Counted from the stretch's first letter, positions 39,836-48,703 are shown. The stretch: DNA of 64,000 bases from Kitasatospora herbaricolor (GCF_030813695.1 NZ_JAUSVA010000002.1:2170001-2234000); one strand, 5' to 3'. A program made the numbers and translations. The notes: generated by a model from the sequence alone, not told the origin.

Positions 39836-41242
39836 TCAGGCCGTCGGCCCCGGCTTCGCCGCCGTGTAGAGCCAGGCGTCGAACAGCGGGCCGAGGTCCC
39901 GGTGCGAGATCTTCTCGGCCAGCCGGAGCAGGTCGCAGGTGGCGGCGTTTCCGTGCCGGTAGGTCGCGGCCCACTCCCGCAGCAGCGCGAAGAAGTCCTG
40001 GTCGCCGATGGCGTCGCGGATCGCCTGCAGGGTCATCGCGCCCCGGGTGTAGACCACGTCCCCGTTGAAGATGTCGTCGTGCCCGGGGTCGCCGGTCTTC
40101 AGCAGCCAGAACGGGTCCTCGGCCGGCGTCGCGTAGTAGCCCTCGAAGGTCTCCCGGGCGCTCGGACCGCCGTGTCCCTCCTGCCAGAGCCACTCCACGT
40201 ACGTGGCGAAGCCCTCGTTGAGCCAGATGTCCTGCCAGGTCCCGGGGGTGACGCTGTCGCCGAACCACTGGTGGGCCACCTCGTGGACGACGGTCAGCTC
40301 GTCCGGGGCGCCGTCGTACACCGGCCGGCTCTGGGTCTCCAGGGCGTAGCCGGCCCCGACCCGGTCGATGATGCCGCCGGTCGAGTCGAACGGGTAGCGG
40401 CCGAAGCGCTCGGCCTCCCAGGCCACCGCCTCGGCCGTGCTGCGCTGCAGGAAGGAGCCGTCGCCGCCGGCCGGGTCGTACGCCGTGATGTTCGTGATGC
40501 CGTCCGCGTCCCCGCGCGTCACCGTGAAGTTCCCGATCGCCACCGTGGACAGGTAGCCGGCCATCGGCTCGCGCATCTCCCAGACGGTCGTGGTCCGGTC
40601 GCCGTGGATCCGCGGCTCGCCCCGGGGTTCGCCGTTGGCCAGCGCCCGCACGCCGTTCGGCGTGGTCAGACGGAAGGTGTAGGTGGCCTTGTCCCGCAGG
40701 TCGTCGTTGACGGGGTACCAGGTGCGCGCGCCGTCCGGCTCGTTCAGCGCCACGGCGCCGTCGTCGGTGTTGAACCAGCCGTAGTCGCCCAGGACGCTGT
40801 CGCTGATCCGCTCCGGGACGCCCCGGTAGCGGACCTCGACGGTGAACTCCGCGCCGGCGCGGATCGCGCGCGCCGGGCGGATCACCAGCTTCTGGCCGCT
40901 GCGCAGGTGCTCCGCGGGCCGCCCGTCCACCAGGACGCTCTCGATCCGCGGCCCCGAGTAGTCCAGCCGGAAGCGCTCCAGGCGCTCCCCCGCCGTCGCG
41001 GTGACGGTCGCCTCGGCCACCAACTCGTGGGAGGCGGGCGTGAAGTCGAGGTCGAGGTCGTAGTGCCGGACGTCGTACCCCCGGTTGCCGGACAGCGGGA
41101 AGTACGGATCGCCCGCGCCGGGGGCGTCGGCCGCGCCGGGCTCGGCCCCGCCCGCCGAGGCGGGCACGGCGGCCAGCAGGACCAGGGCGCAGGCGGCGGA
41201 CACGACCGCGGTCACACGTGTGCTTCTCGTCATGGGCGTCAT
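39836..41242 (-). CDS. Secreted M1 family metallopeptidase
   Basis: 468 residues from ATG at 41242 (an ATG three codons on is possible). Signal peptide RVTAVVSAACALVLLAAVPASAGG. The N-terminal beta domain (YDVRHYDLDLDFTPASHEL) precedes the catalytic domain with ELTVVHEVAHQWFGDSV (HExxH) and the third zinc ligand in WLNEGFATYVEWL; GAGYALETQSRP corresponds to the substrate-binding GAMEN-type loop but has GYALETQ. Shorter than cytosolic PepN because the C-terminal helical domain is lacking, as in other secreted actinobacterial M1 enzymes. Probably an extracellular aminopeptidase. Confidence 0.93.
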   Translation of the reverse strand: MTPMTRSTRVTAVVSAACALVLLAAVPASAGGAEPGAADAPGAGDPYFPLSGNRGYDVRHYDLDLDFTPASHELVAEATVTATAGERLERFRLDYSGPRIESVLVDGRPAEHLRSGQKLVIRPARAIRAGAEFTVEVRYRGVPERISDSVLGDYGWFNTDDGAVALNEPDGARTWYPVNDDLRDKATYTFRLTTPNGVRALANGEPRGEPRIHGDRTTTVWEMREPMAGYLSTVAIGNFTVTRGDADGITNITAYDPAGGDGSFLQRSTAEAVAWEAERFGRYPFDSTGGIIDRVGAGYALETQSRPVYDGAPDELTVVHEVAHQWFGDSVTPGTWQDIWLNEGFATYVEWLWQEGHGGPSARETFEGYYATPAEDPFWLLKTGDPGHDDIFNGDVVYTRGAMTLQAIRDAIGDQDFFALLREWAATYRHGNAATCDLLRLAEKISHRDLGPLFDAWLYTAAKPGPTA

Positions 41243-41348
41243 GCTCGGACACGGCCGCTCCCGGCCGGACCTGACGCGCCGCAGGGCGGCGCGCGATGCC
41301 TCGCATGGCGTCACCGGGCCCCGGCGGCCAGGCGGGTTCCCGCCGCGC

Positions 41349-41723
41349 TCAGATCCGCCAGGCGCGGATCCGGCCGGCCGCCGCGAACACGTCGGCCGTG
41401 CCCGCCGCCACGTCCCGGGCCAGCTCCACCAGGGCGCCGTACGGCGGGTCGATGCCCTCCTCGGCCGCGTGCATGTACGCGGCGGTCGCCATGCAGGCGT
41501 ACAGGTTGTTGCGCACCGGAAGCGGCCGCAGCAGCACGATGGTGTGCATCAGCGTCGCCGCGCACCAGGCCGGGTCGGCGGTGTGGCCGAGCTGGGCGGT
41601 GTTGACCCGGTGCCGGGCCACCGCCGCCTGCAGCGCCGAGTAGTCCCGCACGCTGAGATCCTCGGGCGAGGCCTGCTCCTGGACGTCGAGCAGCCAGCGG
41701 ATGTCGACGTGCAGGATCATCAC
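41349..41723 (-). CDS. Fic/Doc-family toxin-like protein, degenerate motif
   Basis: 124 residues (GTG, with an ATG as second codon). The all-helical Doc-like fold opens ILHVDIRWLLDVQEQASPEDLSVRDYSAL, as in streptomycete Fic-family toxin components. The place of the Fic core HPFx[D/E]GNGR holds LRPLPVRNNLYACMATAAYM: the catalytic His is Arg and the Gly and Arg that bind phosphate are missing, while one Asn is kept. Classical AMP- or phosphate-transfer is therefore doubtful. The start overlaps the antitoxin stop (GTGA), implying translational coupling. Confidence 0.75.
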   Translation of the reverse strand: MMILHVDIRWLLDVQEQASPEDLSVRDYSALQAAVARHRVNTAQLGHTADPAWCAATLMHTIVLLRPLPVRNNLYACMATAAYMHAAEEGIDPPYGALVELARDVAAGTADVFAAAGRIRAWRI

Positions 41724-41947
41724 GCCGCGGCGGGCCTCGCCGGGGGCGCGTCCTCGGGGAAGGCCGCGTCGAACTCCTCGACGTGCTCGTTCCAGAAGGC
41801 CACCGCGTGGTCGACGAAGGTCCGCCGCTGCTGCTCGCGCACGCTCAGGTCGTGGACGTACGCCTTCACGCTCTTGCCGTCGGCGGCCGCCGCCTCGCGG
41901 ATGGCCGCGAGTTCGTGCTCCGTGTACTCGATGTTCAGGGCCGGCAT
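41720..41947 (-). CDS. Antitoxin of the Fic-like pair
   Basis: 75 residues. The N-terminus PALNIEYTEHELAAIREAAAADGKSVKAYVHDLSVREQ is a ribbon-helix-helix DNA-binding domain, followed by a helical, acidic tail (FVDHAVAFWNEHVEEFDAAFPED) able to wrap the toxin. As in most such pairs it precedes and overlaps the toxin gene and probably represses the operon. ATG at 41947; a short AT-containing spacer lies upstream before the ABC-F gene's 3' end. Confidence 0.75.
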   Translation of the reverse strand: MPALNIEYTEHELAAIREAAAADGKSVKAYVHDLSVREQQRRTFVDHAVAFWNEHVEEFDAAFPEDAPPARPAAA

Positions 41948-42029
41948 GGCGCCGATGGTACCGGCGGGGTACCGGCCGCGGTACCCCGCCGGAGCGGGAA
42001 CCGGGCCGGCCCCTGGCCGGGGCGGCCGG

Positions 42030-43640
42030 TCACATCGGCGCGGCCGGCCGCAGCGCACCGTCCAGTTCCAGCCAGCGGGTGACGCCGATCTCGCGCAGGA
42101 ACGGCAGGTCGTGACTGGCCACGACCAGCGCACCCCGGTAGGCCGCCAGCGCCTGGGTGAGCTGGCGGACGCTCGCGAGGTCCAGGTTGTTGGTCGGCTC
42201 GTCCAGCAGCAGCAGTTGCGGGGCCGGGTCGGCGAGCAGCAGGGCGGCCAGCGTCGCCCGGAACCGCTCGCCGCCGGACAGCGTGCCCGCGAGCTGCTCG
42301 GCGCGCCCGCCGCGGAACAGGAACCGGGCCAGCCTGGCCCTGATCGCGTTGTCGCCGGCGGCCGGGGCGAAGGCCTTGACGTTGTCGGCGACGCTCAGCG
42401 AGTCGTCCAGCAGGTCGAGGCGCTGCGGCAGGTGGCGCAGCGGCACCGGGGTGATGATCTCTCCTTCCAGCGGGGCGAGTTCGCCCGCGATCGTGCGCAG
42501 CAGGGTGGTCTTGCCGGAGCCGTTGCGCCCGACCAGGGCGATCCGTTCGGCGCCGCGCACCTCCAGGTCGGCCGTCACGCCGTACGGCAGCCGGACCTTG
42601 GCGAGGCCGAGCACCGTCCGGCCGGCCGGCACCGAGGTGCGCGGCAGGTCGACCCGGATCTCGGCGTCGTCGCGGACGGCCTCCTCGGCGGCGGTGAGCC
42701 GCTGCCTGGCCTCGTCGAGCCGGTCGGTGTGCATGCCCTGGAGGCGGCCGGCCGTCTCCTGGGCCCGGCGTTGGAAGGTGCCGGCGAAGATCTTCGGATC
42801 GTTGCGGGTGACCGAGCGCTTCCTGCCGTAACTGGCGCTGCGCTCCAGCCTGATCCTGGCCTCGGCCAGGTCCCGCTTCTGCCGCTGGACGTCGGCCTCG
42901 GCCGTCCGGACGAGGCGCTCGGCGGTCTCCTGCTGGGCGGCGACGGTCCGCTCGTGGTCGGCGAGGTTGCCGCCGTACCAGGTGACCGTGCCGTCCCGCA
43001 GGTCGGCGATCTGGTCGACCTGCTGGAGCAGTTCGCGGTCGTGGCTGACGATCACCATCACCCCGTGCCAGCTCGCGACGGCCTGGTACAGCCGCTCCCG
43101 GGCGGCCAGGTCGAGGTTGTTGGTCGGTTCGTCCAGCAGCAGGACGTCGGGGCGACGCAGCAGCAGGGCGGCCAGCCGTAGCAGCACCGCCTCGCCGCCG
43201 GAGAGTTCGCCGGTGGTGCGGTCCAGGCCGAGCCGTTCGAGGCCGAGCCGGTCCAGGGTGGCGCGGGCGCGCTCCTCGACGTCCCAGTCCTGGCCGACGG
43301 CGTCGTAGTGCCGCTCGTCGGTGTCGCCCGACTCGATGGCGTGCAGGGCCTCGCGGGCGGCCCTGATGCCGAGCGCCTCGTCCACCCTGAGGGTGGTGTC
43401 CAAGGTCAATCCCTGTGGGAGGTAGCCGAGTTCGCCGTCGACCCGGACGGTGCCGGCGCTCGGGGCGAGCTCGCCGGCGATCAGCCGCAGCAGGGTGGAC
43501 TTGCCGGCTCCGTTGAGGCCGATCAGGCCGGTGCGCCCGGGGCCGACGGCCAGTTGGAGGCCGTCGAAGGCGGTGGTGCCGTCCGGCCACTCGAAGCCGA
43601 GGGCGGTGCAGCGGACGGAGGTGGTGGTCGGTTGAGCCAT
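42030..43640 (-). CDS. ABC-F family ATPase
   Basis: 536 residues with two ABC domains and no transmembrane part. Walker A: GLNGAGKSTLL and GRNGSGKTTLL; signatures ELSGGEAVLLRLA and TLSGGERFRATLA; Walker B: LLLDEPTNNLDL twice. The linker (about 210-300) is charged and helical (AEADVQRQKRDLAEARIRLERSASYGRKRSV). ABC-F proteins act on the ribosome, and many protect it from antibiotics; this linker resembles the resistance-type subgroup. A ribosome site GGGAGG precedes the ATG. A possible uORF attenuator lies upstream. Confidence 0.92.
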   Translation of the reverse strand: MAQPTTTSVRCTALGFEWPDGTTAFDGLQLAVGPGRTGLIGLNGAGKSTLLRLIAGELAPSAGTVRVDGELGYLPQGLTLDTTLRVDEALGIRAAREALHAIESGDTDERHYDAVGQDWDVEERARATLDRLGLERLGLDRTTGELSGGEAVLLRLAALLLRRPDVLLLDEPTNNLDLAARERLYQAVASWHGVMVIVSHDRELLQQVDQIADLRDGTVTWYGGNLADHERTVAAQQETAERLVRTAEADVQRQKRDLAEARIRLERSASYGRKRSVTRNDPKIFAGTFQRRAQETAGRLQGMHTDRLDEARQRLTAAEEAVRDDAEIRVDLPRTSVPAGRTVLGLAKVRLPYGVTADLEVRGAERIALVGRNGSGKTTLLRTIAGELAPLEGEIITPVPLRHLPQRLDLLDDSLSVADNVKAFAPAAGDNAIRARLARFLFRGGRAEQLAGTLSGGERFRATLAALLLADPAPQLLLLDEPTNNLDLASVRQLTQALAAYRGALVVASHDLPFLREIGVTRWLELDGALRPAAPM

Positions 43641-43700
43641 GGTCGGCCTCCCGGTCGGTTGCTGGGGGTGGTGGAGGTAGCAACACGGGGAGACACCGCG

Positions 43701-43732
43701 GGCACGACGGGGTGCGGCGGGGCACGACGGGG
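43701..43732. repeat. Direct repeat GGCACGACGGGG, two copies, 20-bp period
   Basis: Identical 12-mers at 43701-43712 and 43721-43732 in the 5' leader of the ABC-F gene. Confidence 0.8.
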
Positions 43733-43766
43733 ATGCCGCGACGGCCGGCCGGGCCGGGTCGACGGA

Positions 43767-43802
43767 GCTGCCTGGGCCTACGGGGCTGCCTGGGCCTACG
43801 GG
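43767..43802. repeat. Perfect 18-bp tandem repeat, two copies
   Basis: GCTGCCTGGGCCTACGGG occurs at 43767-43784 and 43785-43802, in the transcribed leader expected for the ABC-F gene. Confidence 0.9.
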
Positions 43803-43874
43803 GCCGGCTCACCACTGGGGTCGCACGCTCGCGCGCCGCGCTCTTCGAGGGCGCGGGGGCGGTGTCTCAGGACC

Positions 43875-43898
43875 TCAGTAGAGCAACGGCCTTCTCCT
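43875..43898 (-). promoter_or_regulatory. Candidate three-codon uORF (attenuator) for the ABC-F gene
   Basis: On the minus strand AGGAG (43898-43894), a 7-nt gap, then TTG CTC TAC TGA (43886-43875). Tiny uORFs followed by GC-rich stems are known to control antibiotic-resistance ABC-F genes by ribosome stalling. Here the position, 235 bp upstream, and the following hairpin-prone DNA fit, but TTG is a weak start and no experiment supports it. Confidence 0.3.
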
Positions 43899-44153
43899 GT
43901 TCCGGCGGGGGCGACGGGTTCCACGGTACGAGGGGCTCGCGCCGACCCGCAAACGGATTTCGGGCCGGCGGCCCGGCGCAGGCCGTCCCCGCACGGCGCC
44001 GCGGCGGCACGGATCGTATCCGTCACCGGCCACCGGCCCGGCCGGACCGACCGGGGGGTGCCTGTCGGTGGCCGGAACCCGACGTGGGAGACTCCCTGCT
44101 GCGTTACCGGCGGCCTGAGGCCGTTCGGGGGAGTCCAAGGGGGAAATGATCTC

Positions 44154-45386
44154 GTGTCACCTGTATTTCGTGCTGCCCGCGACCAGCACGCGAAGAGTGC
44201 CCGCACCGGCCGAGGCGCCCGCACCGCCCGCGCCGCGCTCACCACGTCCGTCGCCGCGCTGACCCTGCTGGCGGCCACCGCCTGCGGCCCGGAGAACAGC
44301 GAGCCCGTCCCGGACGGGCCGCCGCCCGCGTCCGCCGCCGGCACCCCGGGCGGGGGCGGGGCCGCCGCCGCGCTGCACCTGCCGACCCTCGACGAGCTGA
44401 AGAGCTGGAAGTTCGAGGACTGGGACAAGTGGGCCCAGCAGAACGTGGTCAAGCCGGCCGTCGCGGGCTACTGGAACATCCAGCGGATGCTCGACGCCAA
44501 GCCGCCGGCGCAGGCACCGGACGCGCCGGCACCGAGCGCCAAGCCGACCGGGCAGCCGAGCGGCCAGCCCAGCGCCAAGCCCGCCGACGGCGGCAACGAC
44601 CCGCGGCCCGCCCGGATCGAGGCGAAGCCCGTCGCGCACCCGTTCGCCAAGCAGTTCCACGTCAACGGCAAGGTCTTCTTCCAGTCCGGCGGCAAGGACT
44701 ACGTCTGCTCCGGCACGGTGATCTCCGACCCGGCGCACCCGGGCAAGAGCAACCTGGTGTGGACCGCCGGCCACTGCACCCACGAGGGCAAGGGCGCCGG
44801 CTACCACGAGAACATCATGTTCGCCCCGGCCTTCAACAGCGCCGCCACCCTCAGCGGCGGCAAGAAGGGCGCCATCGAGCAGGCCGAGCCGTACGGCGAG
44901 TGGGGCACCGTCGGTGCCGTCGTCTCCCCGCAATGGGCGGGCGAGGCGGAGCCCGAGGGCGCGCTCAACGGGTCGATCCACTACGACTTCTCGATCATCA
45001 AGGTGGCCAACCCCAAGGCCGGCGGCAAGTCGCTGGAGGAGACCGTCGGCGGTTCCGTCCCGGTCTGGTTCAACGCCCCGCGCGACCAGCTGAGCATCAA
45101 CACCTTCGGCTACCCCGCCGCCGAGCCGTACGACGGCTTCGAGCTGGAGACCTGCGCGGGCGGCAAGCCGGTGCGGCTCTCCAAGGACGCGAGCCGTCCG
45201 CCGCTGCTGACCGTCGGCTGCAGCAACACCGGCGGCAGCAGCGGTGGCGGCTGGTTCAGTACCAGGGACGGCAAGCCCGCCCTGGTCAGCGACACCTCGA
45301 TCGGCAACGACGAGGGCGGCTGGCAGGCCGGCCCGTACCTGGACGACGTGGCCGCGCACGCGCTCGACTTCATGTCGAAGAAGTGA
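44154..45386 (+). CDS. Secreted trypsin-like serine peptidase
   Basis: 410 residues from GTG. Signal peptide ARAALTTSVAALTLLAATACGPEN, possibly lipidated at the Cys (non-ideal lipobox). A Pro/Gln/Ser linker (about 118-150) precedes the protease domain: catalytic His in LVWTAGHCTHEGK, Asp in SIHYDFSIIKVAN and Ser in SNTGGSSGGGWFS (GSSGGG instead of GDSGGP). The V8/trypsin-type fold is clear. RxxL repeats of KPTGQPSGQPSAKPADGG suggest a wall-spanning spacer. Released or anchored outside the cell. Confidence 0.92.
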   Translation: MSPVFRAARDQHAKSARTGRGARTARAALTTSVAALTLLAATACGPENSEPVPDGPPPASAAGTPGGGGAAAALHLPTLDELKSWKFEDWDKWAQQNVVKPAVAGYWNIQRMLDAKPPAQAPDAPAPSAKPTGQPSGQPSAKPADGGNDPRPARIEAKPVAHPFAKQFHVNGKVFFQSGGKDYVCSGTVISDPAHPGKSNLVWTAGHCTHEGKGAGYHENIMFAPAFNSAATLSGGKKGAIEQAEPYGEWGTVGAVVSPQWAGEAEPEGALNGSIHYDFSIIKVANPKAGGKSLEETVGGSVPVWFNAPRDQLSINTFGYPAAEPYDGFELETCAGGKPVRLSKDASRPPLLTVGCSNTGGSSGGGWFSTRDGKPALVSDTSIGNDEGGWQAGPYLDDVAAHALDFMSKK

Positions 45387-45414
45387 CGCCACCGGCGTAG
45401 CACCGCACCACCCA

Positions 45415-45452
45415 CGACGGCCCCGGCCCCGCGCAGCGGCCCGGGGCCGTCG
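45415..45452 (+). terminator. Hairpin terminator after the peptidase
   Basis: Twelve-bp arms (CGACGGCCCCGG / CCGGGGCCGTCG) with a 14-nt loop, 28 bp past the stop. Confidence 0.7.
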
Positions 45453-45458
45453 CACTGC

Positions 45459-45506
45459 GTCACCGGTGGTGTCACCGCCCGTGTCACCGCCGGCGTCACC
45501 ACCGCC
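45459..45506. repeat. Four tandem 12-bp degenerate repeats
   Basis: GTCACC recurs at 45459, 45471, 45483 and 45495, each unit 12 bp (GTCACCGGTGGT, GTCACCGCCCGT, GTCACCGCCGGC, GTCACCACCGCC), between the terminator and the ABC-F promoter. Confidence 0.75.
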
Positions 45507-45562
45507 CACCGCCCGCTCGCGGCCGGGGAGCACGGCGGCGCCCCCGATAGGATCGGGGCATC

Positions 45563-47200
45563 ATGAGCGCCACTCTCGTAGTCAAAGACCTCAGCGCCGG
45601 CCACGGCGACCGCACCCTCTTCTCCGGCCTGGACCTGGTCGTCGCCCCGGGCGACGTGGTCGGCCTGGTCGGGGCCAACGGCGCCGGCAAGTCGACCCTG
45701 CTGCGGTTGATGGCCGGGCTGGACACGCCGGAGGGCGGCTCGCTCAGGCTCAGCCCGCCGACCGCCAACGTCGGGCACCTCCCGCAGGAGCCCGAGCGGC
45801 GCGCGGGCGAGTCGGTCCGGGACTTCCTGGCCCGCCGGACGGGCGTGGCCGCCGCGCAGGCGGCGCTGGACGCGGCCACCGAGGGTCTGGTGGAGGGCCG
45901 CGCCGGGGCCGACGACGCGTACGCGGTGAGCCTGGACCGCTGGCTGGACCTCGGCGGCGCGGACCTGGAGGAGCGGGCCGAGGAGGTCGCCGACTCGCTC
46001 GGGCTGAAGGTCGGCCTGGACCTGCCGATGACGGCGCTCTCCGGCGGCCAGGCCGCCCGCGCCGGGCTGGCCTCGCTGCTGCTCTCCCGCTACGACCTGT
46101 TCCTGCTGGACGAGCCCACCAACGACCTGGACCTGGACGGCCTGGACCGGCTGGAGGCCTTCGTCAAGGGCCTGCGTGCGGGCACCGTGCTGATCAGCCA
46201 CGACCGCGAGTTCCTGGCCCGCACCGTCACCCGGGTGCTGGAGCTGGACCTCGCCCAGCAGCAGGTCAACCTCTACGGCGGCGGCTACGACGCCTACCTG
46301 GAGGAGCGGGCGGTGGCCCGCCGGCACGCCCGCGAGGACTACGAGGAGTACGCCGACACCAAGGCCGGCCTGGAGTCACGGGCCCGGATGCAGCGCGGCT
46401 GGATGGAGAACGGCGTGCGCAACGCGCGCCGCAAGTCGAGCGACAACGACAAGATCGGCCGCAACATGCGGTCCGAGTCCACCGAGAAGCAGGCCGCCAA
46501 GGCCCGGCAGACCCAGCGGATGATCGAGCGCCTGGACGTGGTGGAGGAGCCCCGCAAGGAGTGGGAGCTGAGGATGGAGATCGCCGCCGCGCCACGCTCC
46601 GGCTCGGTGGTCGCCACCCTGCGCGGGGCCGCCGTGCGGCGCGGGGACTTCGCCTTCGGCCCGGTGGACCTGCAGATCGACTGGGCCGACCGGGTCGCCA
46701 TCACCGGCGCGAACGGCGCCGGCAAGTCGACCCTGCTGGCCGCCCTGCTCGGCCGGCTCGAACTGGACGGCGGCAGCGCCTCGCTGGGCTCCGGCGTGGT
46801 GGTCGGCGAGGTCGACCAGGCCCGCGGGCTGTTCCTCGGCGGCGAGCCGCTCTCGGCGGCCTTCGAGGCCGCGGTGCCGGAGCTCACCCCGGAGGAGGTC
46901 CGCACCCTGCTCGCCAAGTTCGGGCTGAAGGCCTTCCACGTGACCCGCCCGGCGGCGACCCTCTCCCCCGGCGAGCGGACCAGGGCCGCGCTGGCCCTGC
47001 TGCAGGCCCGCGGCGTGAACCTGCTGGTGCTGGACGAGCCGACCAACCACCTGGACCTGCCCGCCATCGAGCAGCTGGAGTCGGCGCTCTCCTCCTACAC
47101 CGGGACGCTGCTGCTGGTCACCCACGACCGGCGGATGCTGGAGGCGGTGACCGTCAACCGGCGGCTCGAAGTCCGCGGTGGTCTGGTCCACGAGAGCTGA
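45563..47200 (+). CDS. ABC-F family ATPase (EttA/Uup-like)
   Basis: 545 residues, two ABC domains: Walker A GANGAGKSTLLRL and GANGAGKSTLLAA; signatures ALSGGQAARAGLA and TLSPGERTRAALA; Walker B LFLLDEPTNDLDL and LLVLDEPTNHLDL. The linker carries a basic coiled segment (RRHAREDYEEYADTKAG and RNARRKSSDNDKIGRNMRSE). It likely binds the ribosomal E site as a translation factor. The second signature has Pro instead of the first Gly (SPGE), a known variation. TAGGAT 9 bp before ATG suggests a leaderless mRNA. Confidence 0.92.
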   Translation: MSATLVVKDLSAGHGDRTLFSGLDLVVAPGDVVGLVGANGAGKSTLLRLMAGLDTPEGGSLRLSPPTANVGHLPQEPERRAGESVRDFLARRTGVAAAQAALDAATEGLVEGRAGADDAYAVSLDRWLDLGGADLEERAEEVADSLGLKVGLDLPMTALSGGQAARAGLASLLLSRYDLFLLDEPTNDLDLDGLDRLEAFVKGLRAGTVLISHDREFLARTVTRVLELDLAQQQVNLYGGGYDAYLEERAVARRHAREDYEEYADTKAGLESRARMQRGWMENGVRNARRKSSDNDKIGRNMRSESTEKQAAKARQTQRMIERLDVVEEPRKEWELRMEIAAAPRSGSVVATLRGAAVRRGDFAFGPVDLQIDWADRVAITGANGAGKSTLLAALLGRLELDGGSASLGSGVVVGEVDQARGLFLGGEPLSAAFEAAVPELTPEEVRTLLAKFGLKAFHVTRPAATLSPGERTRAALALLQARGVNLLVLDEPTNHLDLPAIEQLESALSSYTGTLLLVTHDRRMLEAVTVNRRLEVRGGLVHES

Positions 47201-47259
47201 CCGGCCGGCCCCGGCCGCGCCCTTCCGCCGACGGGCCGTCATGTGCTGTGCTGACCACC

Positions 47260-47934
47260 ATGGTTGACATCGAAGCGGCCGGGACCTCCTACCCGAGCGT
47301 CCCGCACCGCCCCATGACCGTGCCCGCCCACGAGGCCGAGGCACGCAGCAGGTCCTTCCACGACGTGATGGCCCGGCGCCGGACCGTCCGCGACTACTCG
47401 ACCCGCCCGATCCCGGACGGCGTGCTGGAGTGGGCGGTCCGGACGGCGTCCACCGCGCCCAGCGGCGCGCACGTGCAGCCCTGGCGGTTCGTGGTGATCA
47501 CCGAGCCGGAGCGCAAGCGGCGGCTGCGGGAGGCCGCCGAGGCGGAGGAACGCGAGTTCTACGACCACCGGGCCTCGGCCGAGTGGCTGGCCGCGCTGGC
47601 GCCGATCGGCACCGACTGGCGGAAGCCGTTCCTGGAGGACGCCCCCGCCGTGATCGTGGTCTTCGAGGTGCACAAGGGGCCGCGGAGCCCCCGCCCCTAC
47701 TACACCAAGGAGTCGGTGGGCATCTCGGTCGGCCTGCTGCTGGCCTGCCTGCACCAGGCCGGGCTGGCGACGCTGACCCACACCCCGAGCCCGATGAAGT
47801 TCCTGAACGAGGTCTGCGAGCGCCCCGCCGAGGAGCGGGCCGCGTACGTGATCCCGGTCGGCTACCCGGCGGCGGACGCGCGCGTCCCCGACCTGCGGCG
47901 CAAGGAGCTGGACGAGATCCTGGTCCGCCTCTGA
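47260..47934 (+). CDS. Nitroreductase family protein
   Basis: 224 residues. FMN-binding RRRTVRDYSTRPIPDGVLEWAVRTASTAPSGAHVQPWRFVVI is the nitroreductase signature, and VGISVGLLLACLHQAGLATLTHTPSPMKFL plus VIPVGYPAADA complete the dimeric fold. Could reduce nitro groups, quinones or iodotyrosine-type substrates. ATG at 47260; an internal ATG (MTVPAHEAEA) is possible. It stands 59 bp after the ABC-F gene, perhaps co-transcribed. Confidence 0.9.
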   Translation: MVDIEAAGTSYPSVPHRPMTVPAHEAEARSRSFHDVMARRRTVRDYSTRPIPDGVLEWAVRTASTAPSGAHVQPWRFVVITEPERKRRLREAAEAEEREFYDHRASAEWLAALAPIGTDWRKPFLEDAPAVIVVFEVHKGPRSPRPYYTKESVGISVGLLLACLHQAGLATLTHTPSPMKFLNEVCERPAEERAAYVIPVGYPAADARVPDLRRKELDEILVRL

Positions 47935-47986
47935 CGGCCGGAAATCCGCTGGTCGGCGGCCCGGGCGGGGCGGGATACTCGCGGCC

Positions 47987-48589
47987 ATGAGCCGAACGCC
48001 CCACACAGTGGTCCAGACCTTGGTTCAGACCACTACCGCCCGACCGCCCGAGCTGCTGACCGTCGCCGACGGGTACTCCCTGCACCGTCGCGCGGCCGTC
48101 CACGCGCCGGCGCTCAACGCGCTGGTGCGGGCCAACCTCGACCACCTGCGCCCGTGGATGCCCTGGGCCGGCCACGCACCCGACCCGGAGGCCACCTTGG
48201 CGATGGTCCGGGCCGGCGACAGCGCCTGGCAGGCCGGCACCGACTTCCTGTACGTGCTCGTCCCCGACGCCGAACCCACCGCCGTGGTCGGCGCGTTCGG
48301 CCTGCACGGCCGGGTCGGCCCGGGCACCCTGGAGATCGGCTACTGGACGGACGCCGGCCACGGCGGCCGGGGTCTGGCCACCGCCGCCGCGCGGGCGCTG
48401 ACCGCCGCCGTGCTCGCCCTGCCGGGCATCACCCGCGCGGAGATCCACTGCGACGAGGCCAACACCCGCAGCGCCGCCGTCCCGCGCAGGCTCGGCTACC
48501 GGCTGGACCGGACCGACGCCGCACCGGTCGGCGCACCCGGCGAGACCGGCCGCAAGATGATCTGGGTCCAGGACCGCGCCCCGTCCTGA
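47987..48589 (+). CDS. GNAT family N-acetyltransferase
   Basis: 200 residues. RRAAVHAPALNALVRANLDHLRPWMPWA is the RimJ/RimL-like N-terminal part, GTLEIGYWTDAGHGGRGLATAAARALTAAVL the acetyl-CoA loop and ITRAEIHCDEANTRSAAVPRRLGY motif B. Substrate unknown. GATACT 7 bp before the ATG suggests a short or absent leader. Confidence 0.88.
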   Translation: MSRTPHTVVQTLVQTTTARPPELLTVADGYSLHRRAAVHAPALNALVRANLDHLRPWMPWAGHAPDPEATLAMVRAGDSAWQAGTDFLYVLVPDAEPTAVVGAFGLHGRVGPGTLEIGYWTDAGHGGRGLATAAARALTAAVLALPGITRAEIHCDEANTRSAAVPRRLGYRLDRTDAAPVGAPGETGRKMIWVQDRAPS

Positions 48590-48703
48590 GCGGCCGGCGC
48601 CCCGTCCTGACCCGACCGCGCCCCGACCACCGGCCGCGGCCGGGCGCCGACGCGGAGCCGCCCCCACCACCCCGTCGAGAAACCACCGGGAGACCGAGGA
48701 ACC

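Larger units (their letters stand above)
43641..44153. other. Divergent spacer between ABC-F and protease genes
   Basis: Contains two sets of short tandem repeats (43701-43732 and 43767-43802), a candidate uORF for the ABC-F mRNA (43875-43898), GC-rich hairpin-forming DNA near 43830-43860 and, nearest the protease, plain promoter DNA. No full gene. Confidence 0.5.

Noticed and set aside
45459-45506. CRISPR array
   Set aside because: The 12-bp units have no spacers and no cas genes are present; they are simple tandem repeats.
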